A stretch of DNA of 14,292 nucleotides from CAILAD01 sp964397085 (GTDB lineage: Bacteria > Patescibacteriota > Saccharimonadia > CAILAD01 > BJGX01): contig CAYNHH010000020.1 of assembly GCA_964397085.1 (NCBI GenBank), positions 1 through 14,292 on the forward strand, written 5' to 3'. The position numbers and the translations under genes were made by a program. This document shows positions 1 through 6,657 of this stretch, piece by piece. Every line of letters begins with the position of its first letter. The stretch's first letter is position 1. The notes beneath the pieces are model-generated. The model was not told the origin of the DNA, did not search any database, and saw only the letters and a program-made list of their open reading frames with translations.

Positions 1-49
<49 letters not shown>

Positions 50-58
50 AAGAAAGAT

Positions 59-79
59 AGCCCCGATTGGGGCTTTTTT
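59..79 (+). terminator. Intrinsic terminator of the tRNA transcript
   Basis: A 6-bp stem, AGCCCC (59-64) with GGGGCT (69-74), closes a GATT loop and runs straight into a T tract (75-79). The flanking AAAGAAA (49-55) could also pair with TTTCTTT (77-83) and extend the stem. This is a textbook Rho-independent terminator 9 nt after the tRNA CCA end. Confidence 0.9.
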
Positions 80-90
80 CTTTGGGAAAA

Positions 91-120
91 TTGTATTTAT
101 ACACCTGTTAAATGTATACT
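91..120 (+). promoter_or_regulatory. Probable sigma-70-type promoter for the first membrane protein
   Basis: A -35-like TTGTAT (91-96) and a -10-like TATACT (115-120) are separated by 18 nt, just after the tRNA terminator. The predicted transcription start, about 127, lies downstream of an in-frame ATG at 112 and upstream of the ATG at 145. This helps fix the translation start at 145. Confidence 0.55.
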
Positions 121-144
121 ATAGTCATAACAGAAAGAAGAATA

Positions 145-840
145 ATGAACAATCCAGAATTAACAATTTCTAATGCCATATCTATTGGCTGGCAAAAGAC
201 CAAAGCAAATTATGCCCTTGTGATGGGCAGTGCAGTTGTAGCTGGTGTAATATTAGGTGCATTTAGTATTCTAGAGAATATTGCCAGCTTTCTTGCAGGA
301 CCCAATAAGCCAGACTCAACAGTGGTAATATTTTCACTAATTGGCCTATTGGTCTTAATAGCACGTTTGGGTGTGCAAAATCTACTGCAAATTGGGCTCA
401 CGCGTATCCAGCTGAATGTGGTTGATGATAAGCCGGTGCAATTTGAACAGCTTTTTGTAGCTGAAGGTTTATTTTGGCGGTATTTAGGAGCGAGCATATT
501 GGTGGGTTTAATTGTATTTGGTGGTCTTTTACTGCTGATTGTTCCGGGTATTATATGGGCGATTAAGTATCAATTTGCTTTACCCCTTGTGGTAGATAAA
601 AAACTTGATGTTATCACTGCTATCAAGACTAGTGGCACAATGACCAAGGGACACAAAGGCTGGCTGTTTGGATTTGCTATTGTGCTAGGGCTTCTCAATA
701 TCGCCGGCTTCCTTGCTTTTGGTGTAGGGCTTCTTTTCACTATACCGATCACAATTATGGCTCAAATATATGTTTATCGTCAGCTAGAATCTGCCAAGTC
801 TACCGAAATAAATGCTAGTCAAACCAAATCAACCAAGTAA
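145..840 (+). CDS. Multi-pass membrane protein, DUF975-like
   Basis: This is a 231-residue integral membrane protein with about five or six hydrophobic segments, including roughly 25-45, 65-82 and 110-135 and two near the C-terminus. The C-terminal half has the pattern seen in DUF975-type proteins: a PGI turn after a membrane helix, an aromatic segment, a run ending in V-D-K, then a K-G-H-K-G motif before the next helix. The biochemical function is unknown. I chose the ATG at 145 because an upstream in-frame ATG at 112 overlaps the likely -10 box and would add a charged, non-conserved-looking leader. A purine-rich stretch (132-139) is a weak ribosome binding site. The tail is polar (lysine, serine, threonine). 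It resembles the gene at 1505, and the two flank lemA. Confidence 0.75.
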   Translation: MNNPELTISNAISIGWQKTKANYALVMGSAVVAGVILGAFSILENIASFLAGPNKPDSTVVIFSLIGLLVLIARLGVQNLLQIGLTRIQLNVVDDKPVQFEQLFVAEGLFWRYLGASILVGLIVFGGLLLLIVPGIIWAIKYQFALPLVVDKKLDVITAIKTSGTMTKGHKGWLFGFAIVLGLLNIAGFLAFGVGLLFTIPITIMAQIYVYRQLESAKSTEINASQTKSTK

Positions 841-868
841 TTGAGTCCTTGCATAAATAGCGTATAAT
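841..868 (+). promoter_or_regulatory. Promoter for lemA
   Basis: TTGAGT (841-846) and a consensus TATAAT (863-868) are spaced by 16 nt and begin directly after the stop codon of the preceding gene. A start near 875 would give a leader of about 20 nt containing the AAAGGA ribosome binding site (884-889). Confidence 0.75.
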
Positions 869-894
869 AAAGAGTACTAAATAAAGGAAAAATA

Positions 895-1461
895 ATGATT
901 CTATTAATTGTAGTTGCAGTTGTTCTGATCGTACTGGTACTCTTATGGGTAACATATAACGGTCTAGTAAAAGCCCGTGTTCGTACTGATGAAGCCTTGA
1001 GTGATATTACTGTTCAAGAAAAACGTCGACTCGATTTGATTCCAAATCTTATCGAGACAGTCAAGGGCTATGCCAAACACGAAAAAAGCACTTTTGAAAA
1101 CGTTACTAAGGCTCGCGCTGCCGTAATGGACACCCCAGAGGGTGATCTTAGTAAAAGAGCCGAGAATGAGAACATGCTCTCTAGTACACTCAAAAGCTTA
1201 TTTGCAGTCAGTGAAAACTACCCTGATCTTAAGGCTAATGAGAACTTCCTGAGCTTACAAGCTGAGCTTACAGATACTGAAGATAAGATTCAAGCTTCAC
1301 GAAGATTCTACAATGGTAATGTTCGTGATTTCAACATGAAGCTCCAAGTTTTCCCAACTAACTTTATAGGTGGAATGTTGGGCTTTAAATCACGTGACTT
1401 TTATGATGTTGCCGAAAGTGAAAAACAAGCAGTTAAGAAAGCTCCTGAAGTAAAATTCTAG
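895..1461 (+). CDS. lemA: LemA family protein
   Basis: This 188-residue protein matches LemA closely. It has an N-terminal membrane anchor (about 2-20), then YNGLVKARVR, the hallmark segment VQEKRRLDLIPNLIETVKGY (about 40-59), a YPDLKANENF motif in the middle, and a YNGNVRDFN motif before an FP...GF...F ending. LemA proteins are single-pass membrane proteins with a long helical bundle facing outward. They are widespread, but their molecular role is poorly defined. The start is supported by AAAGGA seven bases or so upstream and by a dedicated promoter. Its neighbours are two related multi-pass membrane proteins, a context that hints at an envelope role. Length is normal and nothing is broken. 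Confidence 0.95.
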   Translation: MILLIVVAVVLIVLVLLWVTYNGLVKARVRTDEALSDITVQEKRRLDLIPNLIETVKGYAKHEKSTFENVTKARAAVMDTPEGDLSKRAENENMLSSTLKSLFAVSENYPDLKANENFLSLQAELTDTEDKIQASRRFYNGNVRDFNMKLQVFPTNFIGGMLGFKSRDFYDVAESEKQAVKKAPEVKF

Positions 1462-1504
1462 TTCTGTAGCTATAGATCTATTCGCTTTAATTGAGATATG
1501 AAAT

Positions 1505-2239
1505 ATGAACAAACCCAATAAAGTATCTCTCAATCCCTTTACCCTAGCAGGCGACACTCTTACTATATGGAAGCTTAGATTTGGTCGTGTTGTCTTACTT
1601 AGTGCTATTGTAGCTATTCCTGGGTCAATACTGCGAATCGTACAGATTGATAGCACTACCAATGCTAGTATTGTTTCAACACTTGCGGGGATGTATTTGA
1701 GCGTTGCACTTACCTGGGCTTTTCTGTATGAAAAAGACTTGATGAAGCTTCGTTTTTCCCAAATATACACTAAATCGAGCGGCAGAGTCTTATCTTTTCT
1801 CGCTACTTCAGTACTCTTTTCACTTGTTACCCTGCCGGCACTAATGGGTGTATTTATAATGGTTTTAAGTATGGCCGAACAGATACCTTTAGCATTTGTT
1901 ACATTTGGCCTCCTAGTCGTACTTATAAGTGGATTCTTTATGGTTCGCTTTTCACTTGCTACAGTCCTGGTTGTGCAAAATGATATATCGGCAATTAATT
2001 CACTTCGATTGAGCTGGCAAGTGTCTAAAGGATACTTTCTAAAGTTAACTCTGGCATGGGCGGTTCTAATTGTAGCAATAATTGTGGTTAGTGGAGCTAT
2101 CTTGTCACTTCTAGGTCTCATTACATTCATGCGGGAGAATGATTATGCTTTAGCTATTAGTAATGGCGTACTGCTGACATTTATTCTACCGATGTTTATT
2201 GGCTACAGTGTGCAAATAGTAAGAAGACTTGAAAAATGA
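1505..2239 (+). CDS. Multi-pass membrane protein related to the gene at 145
   Basis: This 244-residue protein is predicted to have about six membrane helices (about 30-45, 55-75, 95-120, 125-150, 175-200 and 215-238). The segment from about 145 to 180 aligns by eye with the gene at 145: an R-F/Y-Q-like aromatic stretch, then L-V-V followed by an acidic turn, a helix with S, and a K-G motif before the next membrane helix. Both also end in an I/V-x-R-x-L-E tail. The function is unknown. The ribosome binding site is weak (GAGA at 1493-1496), so expression may rely on read-through from lemA, 43 nt upstream. Its stop overlaps the ligA start (ATGA, 2236-2239), which suggests translational coupling to the ligase gene, a membrane/replication pairing without obvious functional logic. 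Confidence 0.75.
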   Translation: MNKPNKVSLNPFTLAGDTLTIWKLRFGRVVLLSAIVAIPGSILRIVQIDSTTNASIVSTLAGMYLSVALTWAFLYEKDLMKLRFSQIYTKSSGRVLSFLATSVLFSLVTLPALMGVFIMVLSMAEQIPLAFVTFGLLVVLISGFFMVRFSLATVLVVQNDISAINSLRLSWQVSKGYFLKLTLAWAVLIVAIIVVSGAILSLLGLITFMRENDYALAISNGVLLTFILPMFIGYSVQIVRRLEK

Positions 2240-4239
2240 ACGAGATAGATACTAGCAAGAGAGCACAAAAACTCAAAGTATTAATCAACGAATATCGATA
2301 TCAGTACCATGTACTAGATCAACCAACAGTGAGTGATGCTATTTATGACTCACTAATGCAAGAGCTGAAGAGCCTAGAGGGTGATTTTCCCAGTCTAGCC
2401 ACTTCAGACTCACCAACCCAACGTGTGGGTGACAAAGCAAGTGCAGATTTTGCAAGTATTACTCACCGCAAACGTATGCTTTCGCTTAATGATATATTCA
2501 GTATTTCTGAGCTTGAGACTTGGGAGGCTCGTATGCACAAGCTGCTGGGCAAAAAAACTATTGAATATTATGCTGAGCTCAAGATGGATGGCCTTGCTAT
2601 GGCACTACAGTATGAGAAGGGTGTATTTGTGCGGGCCATTACACGTGGCGACGGTACTACGGGCGAAGATGTAACTCATACAGTAAAGACTATCCAGACA
2701 GTGCCACTTGTCTTACGAGAATCAAAAAAAGTTTCAAAAGAAGTATATGATTTTTTTGAGATAAGAGGTGAGGTGATTATTCCAAAAGCAGAATTCGAGA
2801 GAATTAATGCTGAGCGTACTCATCAAGGTAAGCCATTATTTGCCAACCCTCGTAATGCTGGAGCTGGTACTATTCGTCAGCTCGACCCGAGCGTTGCAGC
2901 GAGTCGCAATCTTGAATTTATTGCTTATGGCATAGAGATGGATTTACCAGGCATGGGGACTCACGCCGATGAACATACTATGGCTCGTGAGCTTGGATTT
3001 AAGGTAGATCCACATGACAAGGCCTTTACAAACCTCAAGCAGATAGAGAGGTTTATTGATGAGTGGTCAGACAAGCGAGCGAGCTTGCCATACAATATCG
3101 ACGGGCTGGTTTTTGCAGTTGATAGCAATGCTGATTATGACAGTCTTGGCGTGGCCGGCAAAGCTCCGCGCGGGGCAGTAGCCTATAAATTCCCCGCAGA
3201 GACAGCCACTACAAAACTAGAAGACATTAGAGTAAGTATTGGACGAACCGGCGCAGTTACACCATATGCGGTACTTACACCAGTAGTTGTGGCCGGCAGT
3301 ATCGTACGACGCGCCACTCTACATAACGAAGACGAGATAGCTCGAAAAGACCTACGTATTGGTGATACGGTGATAATTCATAAGGCTGGAGATATAATTC
3401 CTGAGGTCATTGAGCCAATAGTGAAGTTGCGTACCGGCAAAGAAAAAAGATTTATTATGCCAAGTAGTATTGATGGAGTGCGAGTAGTTAGGCCCGAAGG
3501 AGAAGCAGTAGCACGTCTCGAAAATTTGCAGTTTGGCGAGGTGCAGTGGCAGCAACTGATTCATTTTGTCTCTAAGTCTGCCTTTGATATTGATGGTTTG
3601 GGCGAGAAAATATTGGCCCAGCTGATGGAAGAGGGCTTGATGGTGTCTGCAGTTGATATCTTCAAGCTGCAAGTTGATGACCTAATAGGGCTAGAACGTT
3701 TTGCCGAGACTTCAGCTCAAAATTTAATCGAGTCTATTAAAGCACATAGCAAAGTGACACTTGGAAGATTCATATACGCGCTAGGTATTCGTCATGTGGG
3801 CGCCAAGACTGCCAGCGATATTGCTGCACACTTTGGCAGCTTACAAAACTTCTTGCAAGCAAAGCCAGAGGTATTTGATAATATTGAAGGAATCGGTGAA
3901 GTGGTGAGTAATAGCGTAGTAAGTTGGCTTGGTGACAAAACGAACCAACAATTTGTTCAAGAGCTTCTATCGTTAGGTGTAGTAGTGCAAAATCAAGCAG
4001 CCAAAAACACTGGTAAGTTCACCGGTACCACCTGGGTTTTCACCGGTACACTCGAGAGCATGAGTAGAGAAGAGGCAAGTGCAAAAGTATCGGCCCAAGG
4101 GGCAAATGTTACTAGTGCAGTGAGTAAAAGTACTACGTTTGTCGTTGCAGGAGCCGACCCAGGTAGTAAGCTAGATAAAGCCAAAAATTTTGGTGTGACT
4201 ATACTGACCGAGAAAGAGTTTTTAGACAAATTGAAGTAA
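2236..4239 (+). CDS. ligA: NAD+-dependent DNA ligase LigA, without zinc-finger cysteines
   Basis: This 667-residue enzyme seals nicks using NAD+ during replication and repair. Domain order is complete: Ia NAD-binding region with YH (24-25) and D34/Y37/D38; adenylation domain with the AMP-accepting lysine K116 in KMDG and an RGDG motif (137-140); OB-fold (about 325-400); degenerate zinc-finger region (about 405-440); helix-hairpin-helix repeats (about 450-590) including DIDGLGEK and EGIGEVV; and a C-terminal BRCT domain (about 592-667). Length is typical. The oddity is that no cysteine occurs anywhere in the protein, so the four zinc ligands expected between the OB-fold and the HhH domain are absent, although flanking family residues such as RPEGEAVAR and LIHFVSK are kept. 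The start codon overlaps the upstream stop by 4 nt. The frame is intact, so this is not a pseudogene by inspection. Confidence 0.97.
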   Translation: MNEIDTSKRAQKLKVLINEYRYQYHVLDQPTVSDAIYDSLMQELKSLEGDFPSLATSDSPTQRVGDKASADFASITHRKRMLSLNDIFSISELETWEARMHKLLGKKTIEYYAELKMDGLAMALQYEKGVFVRAITRGDGTTGEDVTHTVKTIQTVPLVLRESKKVSKEVYDFFEIRGEVIIPKAEFERINAERTHQGKPLFANPRNAGAGTIRQLDPSVAASRNLEFIAYGIEMDLPGMGTHADEHTMARELGFKVDPHDKAFTNLKQIERFIDEWSDKRASLPYNIDGLVFAVDSNADYDSLGVAGKAPRGAVAYKFPAETATTKLEDIRVSIGRTGAVTPYAVLTPVVVAGSIVRRATLHNEDEIARKDLRIGDTVIIHKAGDIIPEVIEPIVKLRTGKEKRFIMPSSIDGVRVVRPEGEAVARLENLQFGEVQWQQLIHFVSKSAFDIDGLGEKILAQLMEEGLMVSAVDIFKLQVDDLIGLERFAETSAQNLIESIKAHSKVTLGRFIYALGIRHVGAKTASDIAAHFGSLQNFLQAKPEVFDNIEGIGEVVSNSVVSWLGDKTNQQFVQELLSLGVVVQNQAAKNTGKFTGTTWVFTGTLESMSREEASAKVSAQGANVTSAVSKSTTFVVAGADPGSKLDKAKNFGVTILTEKEFLDKLK

Positions 4240-4266
4240 GAATACCTTCGGAAAGATATATTCTTA
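4237..4266 (+). repeat. Short hairpin on the ligA stop codon
   Basis: TAAGAATA (4237-4244) is perfectly complementary to TATTCTTA (4259-4266), with a possible 3-bp inner stem (4246-4248 with 4253-4255). The left arm begins with the ligA TAA itself. No T tract follows, so it is not a classical terminator. It may protect the 3' end or simply be chance. Confidence 0.5.
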
Positions 4267-4298
4267 TGCTTGCTTGCAAGACCCAGCCTTGCTAATAA

Positions 4299-4346
4299 TA
4301 GATAGCGTAAAGGAGCGCACGGGGGAGCGCTCCTTTACGCTATCTA
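4299..4346. terminator. Perfect 20-bp inverted repeat, possible terminator without a U-tract
   Basis: Positions 4299-4318 are the exact reverse complement of 4327-4346, separated by an 8-nt loop (4319-4326, ACGGGGGA). The stem contains GGAGCGC near the loop and should be very stable as RNA or as a DNA cruciform. It sits between ligA and the gatC promoter. Neither strand has a T run after the stem, so a standard intrinsic terminator is not supported. Ending the ligA transcript is the most natural role, but this is inference. Confidence 0.6.
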
Positions 4347-4417
4347 AGCGACTTAAAGTATGGGCCAAATATGTAAGATTAAATACAGCTACTATTTCAA
4401 GCCCATCTCTCTCGAAT

Positions 4418-4441
4418 TAAACTCAGTTTATTTGGTATAAT
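4418..4441 (+). promoter_or_regulatory. Extended -10 promoter of the gat operon, with a small inverted repeat
   Basis: TGGTATAAT (4433-4441) is a consensus extended -10 element. The -35 position (about 4413-4418) is poor, as is usual for extended -10 promoters. The expected transcription start is at or next to A4449, the first base of the gatC ATG, so the mRNA should be leaderless. A perfect 5-bp inverted repeat, TAAAC-TCA-GTTTA (4418-4430), lies between the -35 and -10 and could be an operator, though it is short enough to be chance. Confidence 0.7.
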
Positions 4442-4448
4442 GTAATCT

Positions 4449-4739
4449 ATGACAAAAATCTCAAAAGAAGAAATAGCACACGTAGCTGAGCTTGCTCGTA
4501 TCAAACTTGCTACGAGTGAGGTAGAAACAGTCATGAGTGAGGTAGGCTCAATCCTTGCTTTTGTAGACAGCTTGCAGGCTGTTGATACCAGCGGTGTAGA
4601 GCCAACTTCTCAAGTAACAAAGTTGACAGATGTATGGCGTGAAGATGAAGTAAAAGATTGTGAAATATCTCGTGACCAGCTACTCGCCAATACACCACAA
4701 TCTCAAGATGGCTATGTAAAAGTGAGAAAGGTCTTATAG
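4449..4739 (+). CDS. gatC: Asp-tRNA(Asn)/Glu-tRNA(Gln) amidotransferase subunit C
   Basis: This 96-residue protein is GatC, the small subunit that wraps between GatA and GatB and stabilises the complex. It has the standard start (ISKEEIAHVAELARIKL), the internal segment with L-x-F-V-D-S-L and V-D-T-S-G-V-E-P-T, the R-E-D-E-V stretch, and the C-terminal D-G-Y-V-K-V-R-K-V-L. The first conserved residues follow directly after the ATG, which supports this start even though no Shine-Dalgarno sequence exists; the promoter geometry predicts a leaderless transcript. The stop shares one base with the gatA GTG start. Confidence 0.96.
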   Translation: MTKISKEEIAHVAELARIKLATSEVETVMSEVGSILAFVDSLQAVDTSGVEPTSQVTKLTDVWREDEVKDCEISRDQLLANTPQSQDGYVKVRKVL

Positions 4740-6178
4740 TGGCTGATCTCGCTTATCTATCTATCAGTGAAGCACATGAGTTACTGCAAACCAGCAAAGT
4801 CAGCTGTGTCGAGCTGACCCAAAACTACCTTGATAGAATCAATCAGTTCGACAAAACCATTATGTCTGTACTCACTTTATGCGACAAAAGTGCTCTACAT
4901 GCCGCAGCAGCTGTTGACCAAAAAATTCAAAATGGTGAAGAGATAGGTATTCTTGAGGGGATTCCATACACCGCCAAAGACATGTTTCTAACTCAAGGAA
5001 CACGCACAACAGCTGCTAGTAAAATACTTGATAATTTCACCGCTCCGTACTCAGCCACAGTTATTAATAAGCTCAATCAGGCCGGAGCAATCTTGATAGC
5101 TAAGGTTAATCAAGACGAATTTGCTCATGGTGGCAGTACAGAAAATTCAGCCTACCAAAAAACAACCAACCCCTGGAATAGCGAGTATGTACCAGGAGGT
5201 AGTAGTGGTGGTAGTGCCGCTGCAGTTGCGGCAGACTTTGGTGTATTTAGCCTGGGCACTGATACAGGTGGATCTATTCGTCAGCCGGCAGCATATTGTG
5301 GAGTTAGTGGACTGAAGCCAACATATGGCCTAGTAAGCCGCTATGGAGTTGCAGCTATGGCCAGTAGCTTTGATTGTATTGGGCCAATCGCACGAAGTGC
5401 AGAAGATACCGCAATTGTCTTAGGAGTAATAGCTGGTAAGGACAAGATGGACTCAACAACTATAAGTTTGCAGCTAAACGACGCGAGTGCTAACGACGAG
5501 GATGAACTAAGAATTGGTACAGCCCAAGAATATAATAATCACCCTGCTCTACAAGGTAGTACCAAAGTACTTATAGAAGCAGGCCACAAAATTGTAGATG
5601 TAGAGCTTCCAGATGGAGAAATGGCTCTAGCTGCCTACTATGTATTAGTACCTTCAGAAATCAGCTCAAACCTTGAGCGATATGATGGTATTCGTTATGG
5701 TGAGTCTTCAGGGCAAGCCAAAGACTTGCGAGAAACATACATGAAGACTCGTGCAGAGTTTCTAGGCCCAGAAGTAAAACGTCGAATACTGACTGGTACA
5801 TATGCGCTTTCTGCCGGATACTATGATGCCTATTACAAAAAAGCCATGCAAGTCAGGACTCTTATTGCTCGGCAGTTTGATACTATTTTTGAAACCTGTG
5901 ATCTTATAGTAACCCCCACTACTCTACAGCCAGCCTTCAAGCTTGGTAGCAAGTCAGACCCAATAGAAATGTACAAAACAGACATCCTGACGGTGTCAGC
6001 CAATTTAGCTGGTCTGCCAGCCATAAGTATTCCGGCGGGAATCGATAGTGAGACAGGGTTGCCTATCGGATTACAGATTGTTGGCAAGCTAGGTCAAGAT
6101 GCTCAGGTGTTGGCTTTGGCAGTTGAGTTTCAGGCGCAAACAAATTGGCATAATAAAGTAAAGGAGTGTTTGGCATGA
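4739..6178 (+). CDS. gatA: Asp-tRNA(Asn)/Glu-tRNA(Gln) amidotransferase subunit A
   Basis: This 479-residue protein is the glutaminase/amidase subunit. It releases ammonia from glutamine (or asparagine) and channels it to GatB for conversion of misacylated Glu-tRNA(Gln) or Asp-tRNA(Asn). The amidase signature is intact: K80 in TAKD, S155 in GGSSGGSAAA and nucleophile S179 in DTGGSIRQPA, with the catalytic serines 24 residues apart as in known members. SGLKPTYG, SSNLERYDGIRYG and VKRRI..GT are also present. The start is GTG, with AGAAAGG (4725-4731) seven bases upstream and a 1-nt overlap with the gatC stop. The linker after IGTAQEY is about seven residues shorter than in typical GatA, outside the catalytic core. 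The 3' end overlaps the next gene by 4 nt. Confidence 0.97.
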   Translation: MADLAYLSISEAHELLQTSKVSCVELTQNYLDRINQFDKTIMSVLTLCDKSALHAAAAVDQKIQNGEEIGILEGIPYTAKDMFLTQGTRTTAASKILDNFTAPYSATVINKLNQAGAILIAKVNQDEFAHGGSTENSAYQKTTNPWNSEYVPGGSSGGSAAAVAADFGVFSLGTDTGGSIRQPAAYCGVSGLKPTYGLVSRYGVAAMASSFDCIGPIARSAEDTAIVLGVIAGKDKMDSTTISLQLNDASANDEDELRIGTAQEYNNHPALQGSTKVLIEAGHKIVDVELPDGEMALAAYYVLVPSEISSNLERYDGIRYGESSGQAKDLRETYMKTRAEFLGPEVKRRILTGTYALSAGYYDAYYKKAMQVRTLIARQFDTIFETCDLIVTPTTLQPAFKLGSKSDPIEMYKTDILTVSANLAGLPAISIPAGIDSETGLPIGLQIVGKLGQDAQVLALAVEFQAQTNWHNKVKECLA

Positions 6179-6657
6179 CGTATATTTCTATGATTGTGGC
6201 GGTAATTGTAATAACCGGTCTTATTTATTACTTGCTCAAACAAAGAGCAGGCGACTCGGGCAAGAAAAGAAACTTTAAGCCTGAGAAAATGACAGATAGA
6301 GCAAGTGGTGCTACTGATCAACAAGGTGGTCTCAATACAGAGCTAGTACAGAGTAAATGGCGTGACATTACAGCAATGCAAGCCGGCGGTGCCTCTGGAC
6401 TTAAAAGCGCTCTTGTAGAAGCAGATAAATTGCTTGATTATGTCATGATACAAAAGGGGTTTGTAGGCGAAACTATGGGGGACAGACTCAAGAGTGGTGG
6501 TACGGCTTTTAGTAATCTCAATGCTATTTGGGGTGCGCATAAGTTGCGAAATCAAATGGCGCACGATATTGAGCACGACATGGTGCCAGAGCAATTTAAG
6601 CAAGCCATAGCGGTACTAGGCCAGGGAATACGAGACTTGGGAGTTACGCTTTTGTAA
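6175..6657 (+). CDS. Membrane-anchored helical protein with HEPN-like R-x4-H motif, inside the gat operon
   Basis: This 160-residue protein has one N-terminal membrane helix (about 3-21), a basic and then polar linker (about 22-58), and a helix-rich soluble domain (about 60-158). That domain carries EADKLLDY, a GETMGDRLK segment and AHKLRNQMAHD. The last contains R125-x4-H130, the spacing seen in HEPN-fold proteins, many of which are RNases or nucleotide-binding modules. The HEPN assignment is inference from the motif and helicity, not a demonstrated match. The ATG at 6175 is preferred over a GTG at 6166 because AAGGAG (6161-6166) is then eight bases upstream, and ATGA overlaps the gatA stop. 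It is co-encoded between gatA and gatB, with 4-nt and 1-nt overlaps, so co-expression with the amidotransferase is likely. Function unknown. Confidence 0.8.
   Translation: MTYISMIVAVIVITGLIYYLLKQRAGDSGKKRNFKPEKMTDRASGATDQQGGLNTELVQSKWRDITAMQAGGASGLKSALVEADKLLDYVMIQKGFVGETMGDRLKSGGTAFSNLNAIWGAHKLRNQMAHDIEHDMVPEQFKQAIAVLGQGIRDLGVTLL

Noticed and set aside
112..144. In-frame upstream ATG for the first membrane protein
   Set aside because: It overlaps the likely -10 box and lies upstream of the predicted transcription start; the ATG at 145 fits better.
1390..2130. 246-codon open frame on the minus strand
   Set aside because: Antisense to the membrane protein at 1505-2239, with a low-complexity, basic translation and no family features.
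2236..2239. UGA recoded as glycine or tryptophan
   Set aside because: Several genes end at UGA in ATGA overlaps with full-length family matches, so UGA is a stop here.
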